A stretch of 64,000 nucleotides of DNA from Pristionchus mayeri (lineage: Eukaryota; Nematoda; Chromadorea; Rhabditida; Neodiplogasteridae). This document shows, in pieces, positions 34,128-45,960 of this stretch (the first letter of the stretch is position 1; the number at the start of each line of letters is the position of its first letter). The position numbers and the translations under genes are program-made. The notes below the pieces were generated by a model. That model made no database searches. It was not told the DNA's origin and saw only the letters and a list, made by a program, of their open reading frames with translations. Location of the stretch: positions 35,660,758 to 35,724,757 of the forward strand of contig BTRK01000001.1 in assembly GCA_036245805.1 (NCBI GenBank), written 5' to 3'.

Positions 34128-35108
34128 GTGTTCACAATACGGCTCACTCTCTCGTCATTCTCCTCAATCCCTCGACCGGCTGAGTTGCGTGAAAGTGCAT
34201 TGAATGAAAAAGGACTCTATTCGCAGGCTCTAGCTTCAACCATACTCCGAACCCTACGATAATATTCATTGAGCCACGTGTTGTTTGCACTGAGGACAAA
34301 CCGAACATAATATCGCGCGTCGGATGGCATGTGAGGAGTGAGTGCGCAATATGAATCAGAGCTCGAGAAACGATCATTTTACACTCTCTCGCTCGACCGG
34401 TCTACTGCGTAAATGAAGAGACGAAGACCCGGATTACGTACTCTAATATGAACCCAGAAATGAAGCCCTGGGGTTGTGTACGTAACATGAGAGAATAGTG
34501 GGTGGGTCAAATCGTATTATTCTGAGTAGATTCCAGGAGGAGCCGTTGGTAACAAAAACAAAGAACTGTGATACTTCTATCGCGAAGAATTACAGTGGAA
34601 AATCGAGTAACCGTTGGATGTAAACCAAGAAAACACCCTTCTCAATGTTTCTTTGAAAGGTTGATGGGCACTTTTTTGGTTCTCACCCCGTGGGTTCACA
34701 TCGGACTTTTTTTGACACCACTAGAAGAAAGAAAGGGTTCGACCGCACGACAATGGGTCACTCCACCCCCTCTCTCTCATTGCCCTAATCCCCCTCAACC
34801 GTCAAAATATGCAAGGCGAAGTACTGAAATAGGATAGTGGTGGAAAACAGGAGCACTCAAGAATATGACTAAAATATGGAGCGGTCGAGGGAAAGGTGTA
34901 CCTACTTCGTACCAATGAAAGCTCTCACACAAGACGAGAAAAATCAGAGGTATATTCAGAGAGGAGTAAGGAGAAATTTCACAGAGAATAGAGAAATCAG
35001 GAGTCACTTCCAAATTTAACCATGGATGCTATGAGATAGGAGAGACCAGAGTTCGAAAAACGGGACCTTCTCTTATTATCATTTCTAGTAATATCTAATT
35101 GCGCTGCC

Positions 35109-35201
35109 GGTCTAGTGAGGGGAGATGAGAACTATGACAGCTTGTCGTCTTTGATACATCAAAGGTTACATGTCGTCATCGCTCTCATCCGGCCTAACGC
35201 C
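35109..35201. mobile_element. MITE, family 1
   Basis: GGTCTAGTGAGGGGAGATGA GAACTATGAC on the left, with the inverse GTCATCGCTCTCATCCGGCC on the right; diverged copy. Confidence 0.6.
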
Positions 35202-37423
35202 CTAGTGCGGGCGTGAAATGAGGAGAGGAAGGCCCGTTCGTCGAACTTTAGGAGAGACCACGTGAACTCAAGAGATGCCCCTCTGCCCCGAGAAGGTGTC
35301 TCAGAGCAGAGAGCAATCAGGGGAGGCATACCGAATTTAAAACGTGGGTGCTGTCATAGATCGGAGATCTTTGGCCTCAATCCCAATCTCATCCTATCGG
35401 TAACCTAAGATGGGATCCGAGAGATCATGTGGAGTCTGCATATACTCCTATCCGCCCGAGGAGGTTCGAGAGTGGGGGGGAACGCCCCGAAATGAGCGCA
35501 CACTCGAAAACACGAGGCAGTAGTGCGAAATGAAAGGGATACGACGTCATTGGCAAGCACGCTGGGCGACTAGCCGGGATGAGAAGGAGCAAAATTGCTC
35601 TTCTTTAGTGGGCTTGCACACTGCCAACAAATGGTTACTCCGGTCACACCCGGAGTCTGCTTAGGGTAGGCAACCAAGAACATATAGTTTTATGAGCAAT
35701 TTGCAGGTCCACGGAGCCAAAATAATTAATGAAAAAGGTTTGTGGATACAGGAAGTTCTCACTTGACGGTTATCATCCGTCGCATGACAGTTCTGACGAA
35801 AAAAGTGAAAAGAAGAGAATATGCAGAGAATAATGCGGAACGAGAGAGGGTTCTGTCTATCGAGGATCTCTCCTCGTTCTAGACACTCTCTAGCAGGTTA
35901 GAGAGCGAGAGAGATCATTGAAAAGGAAGAGAGGCCGACGATTACTCTGTATATCGCTCTAAATTAAAGCAATCACCTCTTCTTGACATTCGGAAACTGT
36001 CTCATTCTGCATAAAACTTGGGTAATACCAAAAAGCAAGAGATAAATTGCTCGAATTCCGTATCCTAGTTCTCGCACTACGTTTCGATTTTCTTTGGTTT
36101 TATGGATGAGGAACGAGATGTTGTCCTTCCTTCTCCCATTTCTGAATGATTAATTCATGCTATATCACACGGCGATTGCGCATTCAGATCAGGAAAGGGT
36201 TCAAATGAACAACTTGGTCCGAACTTCTAAACAGAGACTGTTCTATCGCAAAACGATCCAAATATACACTTTTTAATGATACTATTCAAATCGTATGCGA
36301 CAAAATTCCGAAATTCCGTACTAATGAACTTCGATGTTCGAAACGCATTCCCTTATCAGTCTTATTTTTTGCAAATGATTCAGCTAGCGAAATGTGATCT
36401 CAGGACTGTCCGAAAAACATTACTGCTGAACAACTGATTGTTCTACGGTTCTTTGAAATTTTATCATTGCAGCAATGGCAAGTTTACAGAGCTCCCAATT
36501 TTAAATGAGCACATAACATTTTTTACGGAAAAGAGTTGGAGTGTTGAAAGTTCTTCGGAAGTGTCGCTGCGCCTGTCCTATTTACTTCCCTCCTTTAGTT
36601 CCCTGTCTCCAACTACTCCATTTTCCTTCAATTTCCAGCAACATTTTAGCATTGAAAAAATTCAACTCAAGGTAATCTAGTCAACTAAACACATCCACCG
36701 CAAGTTACCAAAGGCTCTCCGTATTTTCCCTCCTAAATGGATAAATAAAAGAATGGAAAACTAGCAAAAGCGCGTGGAAACATTGCACTCTCACGATCCA
36801 CGTCACAGCGCGCGCTCGCGAGACCCCAATAAGCACACAATTTCTTCCAATGGCAGAACCTAAGAATCGTCTGACTCTCTTCATTCTGCTTGCTCTTTCG
36901 CTTTCTCTAACCTGCGAGAAAGCGCTCAAGATGAGAAGACTCAGACCATTGCAAAACCACTTCTCAAGCCTGAGCAAATAGGCGAGGAAAAAGAGGCCAG
37001 ACGAGTACAACGACGACGCAATGAGCACCGAATCGAGTAAGGACGACGGGGAAATGAGGGGGGTAAAGGGGGGCGAGGCGGGAGCACTGGCTCATCTCTC
37101 GTAATTTTACACACTCTCTCGCGTGTTAGATAAAGCGAGAGAGCGTGCAAGTAGGAGAGAGTCAGACGATTACTCAGAGGCGGGCCTAGCGTTTCAATTT
37201 AGCACGCTCAAGGCCCACGTCTGCACGTCGTTCTTTGGGCTCAGACGCGCCTCAATAGCGGCCCTGATGACCCGATCTCAGACTTTGGACCCCTACGATA
37301 GAGGAGGATGAACCCGCATTGCATTGGTGTGAATGATGAAAAGCCAAAATAAGACACATTGGACTAGATACTTTGTACCTCCGACGAGGCAAATAATGCT
37401 GCACATGCATCATTCCATTCGCT

Positions 37424-37604
37424 GACACTAGGTCGGTTGGTCACCGTCGGGTGATAAATTTCCGGATGATAACCAAATATAGCACCCTTCAGCGGTATTT
37501 TCACAGTATCTTCACAGAAGACTTTTGAAGAATCCATCGTGAAAACACTGTGGAAGTGCACAATTTTTGGTTTCTATCCGGTGGTTCTCATCCGACTTAG
37601 TACC
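37424..37604. mobile_element. MITE, family 2
   Basis: GACACTAGGTCGGTTGGTCA and CCGTCGGGTGATAA on the left; GGTGGTTCTCATCCGACTTA then GTACCC on the right. The interior shares the TTTCACAGTATCTTCACAGA/AAGATTTT-type words with the copies near 14850. Confidence 0.65.
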
Positions 37605-38330
37605 CATCAGTCCATACACACTCTAGTCTCTCCGAATTCGAGAAACCCTTCAATATCATGCTAAATCCATCTTCTTTGTTGTGATTCTACCTGATGACGC
37701 AATATGACGCAAAAGTCTGAGAATATCCTCACTTCGATCCTTATTTCTCAAGAGAAGCCCGAATTTTCATTCCTGGACTATACTAGAGACCCTGAGATAC
37801 GTAGCACATCATCCTAAAAAAATCGCCAATACAATAAAACACAATATTCACGCCTCAGCTTATTAGCCTGCTGAAAGGGAAGATCTTTCCTTTGTCGGGG
37901 TCTCTTCGGAACTTATCAGACACTCCAAATCACTCTAAATTCCTTGGCAACTTCGTTCCCTCGAAATATTCATTACATACAGATAAACGCTTCATTCGGG
38001 TCCACTGTACTCCTATTATATGTACATAAATGATGCATCAACGAATATAGTTGAGTGGTAGGTAAGGGTGGAGTTCGAAGTCCGAGCCACTCTGGCAATG
38101 AAAGGCTGATGCAACAATGAATATGGGAACAAGACTCAGATGGTAACAATAGTGTGATTAATTTAGCATTGTTTTGCAACTGAAATAATATCGAAAGGGC
38201 GGCCTTCGTTTTGTTTTTTTCTTCAAATTAATTACCTTTTTAAAAATATTACTAAGATTTCGAACAAGTTCTAGGTCAGCATATTCAGATGTATTATAAT
38301 TATTAATAATTAATATATTTTCAACAATAT

Positions 38331-41300
38331 TTAGATGGTCAAAACGGAGCTCTTCGGACCCAATCGCGTCTGCGTGTACTCTCGCATGCTCGTGGACGAC
38401 TTCGAGACCTGAAAGGAAAAGTGTCTGACTTGAAAAAAAAATTCAAAATAAATAAAAAATAAAAAAAATGCATGCTCTCTCGCTTTTTCTGACCCGCAAA
38501 CGAATCTCTGGCAACTGTTTATCATTGGGTTCATTAAAGTCTGAAAAATTGGAAAGCTCATCTCGCTGCCATCTAACTGTAAAAAAAGACTCCAAGTGGG
38601 TTGCCAGTGGATTTTCCAGCTGGTCTTGATACTAGATAACATATTATACTATCAATTCTTTCAGTCAACAAAAATTTGTTTTGCCATACTATTGTAAATT
38701 TAGCGCTTCACCATGATCGAATCAAGGAGATTTCTCATGAGAGGAAGTGGGTGGCATGATGTGAATACTAAATGTGGGATGCATCCAAGATTACCTAATC
38801 GAGTTACTTCTAACTAACCCGGAACAAATCGCGAATAATCTTGGTATCTTTGATTCCCCTTATTTTGACGAGGAGCATGAGGTAGGGAGGGATGGCTCTT
38901 CTGAAATAATGCACTGACTCTCTTGGAGAATACTTGTCGGAACCCGCGATGGATCTGCTTGTGCTTCAGAGCGTAGAAGACGACGTTCAGCGTGGGATTG
39001 AGAGAGGTAAACTGAAAATTGTTTTTAAGGTCATTTATTGCATAATTATTTTCTTTTCTTAACAAATTTTATCTGCAACAGTATTCGTGATCGTTGTGTG
39101 TCCCCAATTCAATATTTTGAGTATTCCGTGAAATTCATGCCATTCACTGTCAAACATTACGTTAAAACTGTTGTTTTGTGCAGCATATCGAGAGGGTCAC
39201 TCTAGGCAAAACAACAACGACAGCATAGTCTCTCCTGATTTATAGCGGAACTTCAAGCGTTACTGAAAACTATCAAAGATTCCTCATTTTGAGGACAATC
39301 TCAGGCATGGTAAAAGCTTAGCCCTGATCTCACAATAACTGCGCCTAATACTGTGCAGAAAGATCAGGCTCACTTTGAGGACGATCCTGGAGATGGCGTG
39401 GAGGTCGACGACGAACTCGTCCCGCCATCCGTAAATTGACTTCAGCATCGAGATCACCTTCTACAGCAAGCAATTTGAGGTAAAGGTAAATGTACATCCC
39501 GTCTTCGATACTGTGTTCCCAGGTGAACACTGCTAGGTCATTGCCAAAGATTCATGAAAGACCTATTCATTAGTTCAAGAATTCTAAATCGGGCAATCCT
39601 CTCTTCCGAATAAAGAGACAACTTCAAAATTCAAATTGTACCTAAGGCATTCAGGCGTTATGTCTTGATATTGTGATCGTAGATCTGTAGTCTCACCTCA
39701 TAGACAGCCAGGAAGGCTACCGGCACGACGATGAGGACGACAGTCAGAAGGGCGAAGACGACGAACGTCCGCTCAACGGCGCGAAAACGGGCGTCGATCG
39801 GGGCTTGAAGTGTACGCGCTTGCTCGCTGAAAATTTATTGTAATCGACTACTCACTGTCTATGAATTAGTAAATCCATGAATCCATTTGTAAACATTCAA
39901 ATTGATCATCCTGAGGCATTTATCTAGGTCCCTGATTCTGAATACTGTAGTGAAAACCAAAAATCGATCAAAAAAATTTATCCTACCGTATCCTCATCTC
40001 GATCACGACGACGACTGCGGCGTAGAGCACGACAGAAGCGAGATGACCGAGCCAGACGAGGAAGAGGAAAACTGTCTGGAAAAACACTGATTGATGACAA
40101 ATATCAAAGACCAACAGTCATAGATAGCAAGAGAGGAAGAGATGTGAAGGAAATCTATCAGCCGAATCAAAGTGGATTCATGTCCAGAGCTCTGAGTACG
40201 AAAGAGTGAGAGGGAGAGTGTTTTTTTCCGAAGACTAGTCCTTTCCGAAGACTAGTAAGGAGAGTTTGAAAGAGGAGTTAAATCAGTTGGTCTGCAACTC
40301 ACCACAGTGTTGCTGCTGAAGAAATCGAGCGGATGGCAGTGCTCGACTTCTGGAGGCCCCCGCAGTCCGATCAGCAACTGTTTTTTTTTATCATTTTTAA
40401 AACGACTCGAAATCGCTCTTGATAATTATATAGATAAGAAAGATAATTTCTGAAAAAAATATCATCTCACTAGTGTAAAGGAGACAGCAACGAAGACGAA
40501 AGAGACAAGCCCTGCTAGTTTGCTGAATTGTATTTCTATTTATATTATGTTCTGCCTTTCTAACCTGCCAAAAACCTGCGAGAAGAGTTCACGAACTTTT
40601 GAGCTGCGGGAGAACTGATTCTCTCCTTTCCGTGTGCTCTCTCTCTTTCTCTAACCAGGTCGAGTAATATCAGCATTCCCGCACCTCAAACGTGCGAACT
40701 TTTTTCGCAAATTTCTGACAGATTAGACAGACCGAATAATTAAAATAAGCTAACGAACCACGCGCAATGACTGCCCATCTTATAGTAATAGATGGGCCGA
40801 AGTACAGCGATGAATCTGCATTGCATTGCATTCCTTTTCAGTTTTTGCATTCCTTTTCAATCTCTTTTTTTCCAATTTGAAACATCTATTTCTTAGCTAA
40901 GTATTGTTTTGTTTTGTTTTTCATTGGGAAAAACGAATCGATATTGATTTTTACTGAATACAAGAACAATTAACTGAAGATTGAAGCACATCTCTCCTGC
41001 AGAAGTTCTCAATAATTCTGAACTTGGAGCATTGCAATTACAAATCAATTAACTGTATAAACAGTCAATAACCTGTCCAGGGCAATAAATGGCAGCACGA
41101 TGGAGATCACCGTTGCGAGTGAGGGAATGAGCACGATGTGAGGCCTTCTGGAAATACGTCTCTCTACATCTAACATACTCTGTTGACCATCGAGGAATCA
41201 AATTGGCTTCATTTTCACAGGGTACTCTACGCTACTGTATTGTTCTATTACTGATTCTACCGCACTCTACCGTACTCTGCCGTACTCTACCGTACTCTAC

Positions 41301-44300
41301 CATACTCACACCACACACGACATCCGGCCGACGTAACTGCGCTCCTCATCGCTGTTCGTGAAGTGATAGAACGCCTGAATTTAAATTGTCATGATATTTT
41401 TATGAATTACACTTTCATTTCGAGCACCGATTCAATCGGGATACGAACGCAGAGATGCATTACGTAGAGTCAGTAATCAATACCGTACTCAGTCATACGG
41501 TTACCGTACCTGGTAGATGATCATGAGACCGAGCAGGCTGTTGAATAGCACAAGCATCGCAAGCAGGCTGTACTCCTGCAAAGATAAATCTCGTCTTTTT
41601 GCGGTTAAAGAGAGCGTGAGAGAGATGTGATGAGAATTAAAGGAGGAGTAAATGCAAACGCGCGCCCGGTTGGAATATGTTTCACCTAGGGACGCACTCT
41701 CTTCAAGTCACGTACTATCTCGCCCCTTCCCTGAGCTTTCCCTGATCTGGCTCCCAGCCGACTAGCTATAACTCTGTTCGGAATGGAGATATCAATTTGA
41801 AAATTTCGGAGCCTCTTATCGTTTTGGAGCTCTAGGCAGTGCAAATGATAGCTTCAAAAATTGAATTTTGAGTTCACCCCTCCTTTAAGAGAGTGAATTT
41901 CACTTATCGTAAAAAGCTGTGTTCACAGAGGAATGAATCATCATTGGATTGCAAGGCATAACACACGTCTTCTGATAGAACGCAGGTGCAGTGTTACAAA
42001 ATATTCACAGTGCTCCGATCTCGACAGAATTTGGGCCAATGATTCAGGTCAGGATTTATAGTTTTTTGTGAAAAACCTGGAGCATTAAAGTAAAAAATGC
42101 CTAAATTCCGGCTCTGAGAACTTCAAAAGTTCTGTAATCAATAACTTGGTTCAAAATTATCGTAGAAGGTTGCTCAAAAAAAAGAAATGATCATCTCAAC
42201 GAGTTCTACAACGTAACGTTAAAGTTATCGTCGAGTGGCTTCGAAATCAAATGGAAAACTTCGAAAAACCGAAAATGGGTGTACAATTATTAGCCGCCCT
42301 GAAAAATATTTTGCCTTTTTCCCGTTGGTTTATTGCAAAATCGAATTCCCCAGATCATTTTACATCGGAGTTCTTCATTTCAGAATTTTAAAATTTAATC
42401 CCATGCACTTATAGCTTTCAGAAGACCAAAACAGCCGATTTTTCGAAAATTTCGAAATATCAAAGATAAATAAATCCCGAATTCGTGCTTCCAAACTGGA
42501 ACTCTCGGGCTAAAATATCATTTCGGTGTCAGTACAATCAGTTTTAACTTTAACGTTACGTTGTAGAACTCGTTGAGATGATCATATCTGTTTTTTGAGC
42601 GACCTTCTACGATAATTTTTAACCAAGTTATTGATTACAGAACTTTAGAAGTTCTCAGAGCCGGAATTTAGGCATTTTCCAGTTTACGGCTTCCGACTTT
42701 TCAAAAAAAACTATAAATCCTAACATGAATCATTGGTCCAAATTCCGTCGAGGTCGGATCATGATGAATATTTTGTAACACTAGGTCTTAAATTCATGCA
42801 ATCTCTGAGAAAACGCGTGATAAACACTATTCGCAAAACATGATTGTGAAAGAAAGAGTTTATCACAGATATTTTGAGAGGACGCAGGTGCATGGGAACA
42901 AAAAAAATCGAACGGCTCTAATTTTATCGACGCAATGCCAGTTGATGTATCCATGGTCGTAGACTTTTATAGTGGTGATGCCGTAAAATCGAAACTACCT
43001 AAAAGACGGCTCTCGGAATTTCAAAAGTTCAAAAAATCATAAAATGCTTCACATTTGAGCTAGAACTTCGTACAAAAAGCGAAATGACCGCCTCGACGAG
43101 TTCTTCAATTCATCTGTTGAGGACGTTTTTGAAAACTCAATTTAAAATATAGATAAGTTGGAAAAAGCGAACTGTGGGTTTCAAAAAGTTGTTACCTTGA
43201 AAAGTTTTCCACAATTTCCAATTTTTTTTATTTCAAAATCAGATTCTCCGTGCAATTCTACACTAGGGATATTGATTTCAGATCTTTTCAACTTTTTCCC
43301 GGGAGGCTTCAGCGATCGAAACACCAAAAACCCGCTGTTTTTCGAAAATTCAAAAAGTTCAATGAATTGCCATTTCCATACTGATGGATCAGGAGTGGTT
43401 CTATTGGCTGAAAGTAACATTACTGGGTCTGGTCAAGCACCTGTGAGCGAATTAAGCTCTCTTTTTGATGAAAAAAATCTCCGCATTTTTCAGTTATTTT
43501 CTAAAAAATCCTGATTTTTTCGGAATAAAATATTTTCTCTGGAAATGACTTCAATCTTCTTAAAGTGTGACAATAGTCAATCCTAAGCAAATTGGTGGTC
43601 ATTCGAGCGCTGATAAATACTAAATGTGAAATCGGGAAATCATTGAACTTTTTTAATTTTCGAAAAACAGCGGGTTTTTGGTGTTTCCAACGCTGAAGCC
43701 TCCCGGGAAAACATTGAAAAGAGCTGAAATCAATGTCCCTGGTGTAGAATTTCACGGAGAATCTGATTTTGAAATAAAAAAATTGGAAATCGTGGAAAAT
43801 TTTTTAAGGGTAGCAACTTTTTGGAACCCACAATTCGCTTTTTCCAATTTATCTATATTTTAAATTGAGTGTTCAAAAACGTCCTCAACAGATGAATTGA
43901 AGAACTCGTAGAGGCGGTCATTTTGCATTTTGAACGACTTTCTAGCTCAACTGTGAAGCATTTTATGATTTTTTGAACTTTTGAAATGCCGAGAGCCGTC
44001 TTTTAGGTAGTTTCGATTTTACGGCTTCACCACTTCACTATAAAAGTCTACGACCAGGGATACATCAACTGTTATTGCGTCGATAATATTAGAGCCGTTT
44101 TATTTTTTTGTTCCCATGTCCTATGTAATTCATACATTCTGTCAGAATATGCGTGTTACAACTTAATTATCAATTATATTTAGAATATCAATACCTTCTC
44201 CCTCCTGATGTTCGTGTGCTTCTGGATCAGGGCGAATACCTAAATTTGAATTTATCGTGTAGGCGGAAAAGATACTGAACTCTCTTTTCCCTTCATAAAC

Positions 44301-44505
44301 GGTTCATTACATGGATGACATTGAGAGCACTGTCACTATGCCTGACTCTGTAACTAATTAATGGATCCATATTTAATATTAATTAATTAATTAATTAAGA
44401 TTAATTAGTAATCACCATCGTGTTCGTGGCCACCATGAGCAGGCCGAAGAAGAGATCGCAGCCGGGCTTATTCAGCGCGTCCGCCGCCTCGATCAGCCAC
44501 CACAT
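38331..44505 (-). CDS. Seven-transmembrane chemoreceptor-like GPCR 2
   Basis: Paralogue of GPCR 1, 333 aa in 13 exons: 44416-44505, 44195-44239, 41510-41575, 41310-41374, 41073-41147, 40759-40815, 40471-40522, 40303-40377, 39987-40075, 39697-39826, 39374-39460, 38919-39011, 38331-38408. Class-A-like marks: ATNTM in TM1, RMSCVV before TM3, ALDRFIAVLRPIYYY, ECL2 GLRGPPEVEHCHPLDF, GHLASV in TM5, AVERTF entering TM6, and LNPTLNVVFYALKHKQI in TM7. The cytoplasmic tail is Ser/Thr-rich. Five exons (75, 57, 52, 75 and 93 bp) match GPCR 1 exactly. Intron 2 is 2.6 kb and contains a MITE and two foldbacks; most other introns are short. The acceptor of the TM6-TM7 loop exon (39460) is the least certain. 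Confidence 0.83.
41637..41888. mobile_element. MITE, family 3, second copy, in GPCR 2 intron 2
   Basis: The same element as at 4674-4925 in inverse orientation. It opens TTAAAGGAGGAGTAAATGCA with GCGCGCCCGG next, and closes CCCCTCCTTTAA. The high similarity over about 250 bp shows recent mobility. Confidence 0.8.
41988..42783. mobile_element. Foldback element in GPCR 2 intron 2, first
   Basis: Arms of about 250 bp at 41988-42240 and 42535-42783 are inverted. TGTTACAAAATATTCA on the left pairs with TGAATATTTTGTAACA on the right, and GATCATCTCAACGAGTTCTA is mirrored on the other arm. The loop is about 300 bp and has no ORF. Confidence 0.8.
42891..44118. mobile_element. Foldback element in GPCR 2 intron 2, second
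   Basis: Arms of about 550 bp begin CATGGGAACAAAAAAAATCG on the left and end TTTTTTTGTTCCCATG on the right. GTCGTAGACTTTTATAGTGG and CCTCAACAGATGAATTGAAG-type words pair across. The arms run almost to the centre near 43500. The 118-codon ORF at 43158 lies inside an arm and has no domain. Confidence 0.8.
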
Positions 44506-45960
44506 CTGACGTCTTCGTTGTTATTGTTGTTGATTTGATAGAAAACAACAATAACAATAACAGCAATAATAAGAAGGCAATGACAAAACAGCACTGAGTA
44601 TTCTGCCGACAACTGAAAGATACCAAAACACGAGATAGCTCGGAGAAAAGTGTGAATATCGATTTTTAGCGTGCATTTTCTTTATTGAAAATTTCGAAGG
44701 AGAAGGCGATATTTTTCAGGAGTTGGCCAAGATTTTTTCTGAGCCACAAGAGTGCTTATCGGGAAGAATTGTAGTGCCACAAACAAAAACAAAGCTCTCG
44801 ATAGTTTAGTTCCGCAACCTAAGACGAAAGACGAATGGGCGTAGCGAAGAGGTTGAGCAGCTTTCTGACTCTCTCAATCTCTTCCGCACTTTCATTGGTC
44901 AGAACAAGTGATAGAGTGCATGAAATAGAGACCCCAACGTGGATCTGTGGTCGCTATTACTCAAGTGCCCGGCTCGCATATTTACACTATAGAGGGCCAT
45001 CGTGTAAAGCGGGCGGGAAAGGATATTGAACTCTGTTCTCCCCTCATAAACTCGGTTCATTCCATGAAATAGAAAGCACTGTCACGTTGTCTGCCTCTCT
45101 CCAAATCCCGCGTTCTCTCGCTCTATCTAACCGGCGGGAGAGCGTGCGGATTGGAGATAGTCAGACGAAACGCAAATCGCACTTCCGGTGCCCTTTTGCG
45201 CGTCCAAGTGCGACGACGTGCAGCATTTCGAAGAGATTAAGTAAATAAGGAGCGCGCTGGATCTTTTAGGCTTCTTAAGCTCATTCTTCCTTCCTTCATC
45301 CAAGTCCTCCAAGAGATCAAACAAAGAGGCGCGTGATGAAATTAGAGACGAGATTCATTCACCCCCTTCTTCTTCCTGCCGAAATTGCATTGTAAATCGA
45401 GATGCGCCATGCTGTTTGCGCAGATGAGATTTATTCCAGCATCAAACCTTCTTGTAGCAACATGGTAATCGACAATTGGACACTATCCTTCTCTCGTAAT
45501 TCCATATCATTACTGCCCACGTAATTCCAGTTCCAGCAGGCGAAATTAACTTTATTGTAGGGACAGGCAAGGAAATTGGAAGAAAGAACGAAAAATAAGC
45601 AAATGCAAGAATTTCTAAACTTTCTATCTACGTTTACGTAAATCATTGAAATTATGCAGAACTGCTCATGTTAGCCATAATAGTGAAAACTTCGTAATAA
45701 TAAGAAGAAGTAAAGTTCAAAGAACTCGAAGGAGTTGAAGTATCGATTAGAGTTCGAAAGCTGGATCGTAATCTCTTCATCTAACATAGTCTCTCGATCG
45801 ATTGCGATTCAAGGGAATGTATAGAATTAAGGGACCATCGCATAAATTCTCGAATTGTAATGAAAACTTTGTAATAAAATGCGGAAGTCATCGCCTGTAG
45901 AACGATGAGATCGTGGTATCGCTTCTCGAGCTCTAATATCGATGAAGAGGAGGAGTAGCT
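44506..45960. other. Intergenic between GPCR 2 and GPCR 3
   Basis: No gene seen. It contains AACAATAACAA microsatellite sequence near 44520-44570, a TCTCTCGC hairpin at 45112-45152 and AT-rich stretches. The ORFs of 60-70 codons lack domains. Confidence 0.6.

Larger units (their letters stand above)
25819..38330. other. 12.5-kb repeat-rich intergenic region
   Basis: No gene is supportable. The region contains family 1 and 2 MITEs (31233, 31923, 34059, 35109, 37424), degenerate tandem duplications (27296-28010, 29760-30100, 30311-30610), an 82-bp direct repeat (31449 and 32184), many short TCTCTCGC hairpins (25971, 28069, 34380, 35880, 36870, 37110) and G/A-rich tracts. Open frames of 60-116 codons occur on both strands with no domain, no paralogue in the window and no consistent splice pattern. 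Confidence 0.6.

Noticed and set aside
43158..43514. 118-codon ORF in GPCR 2 intron 2
   Set aside because: It lies in the arm of a foldback element and has a mirrored relative in the other arm; no domain.
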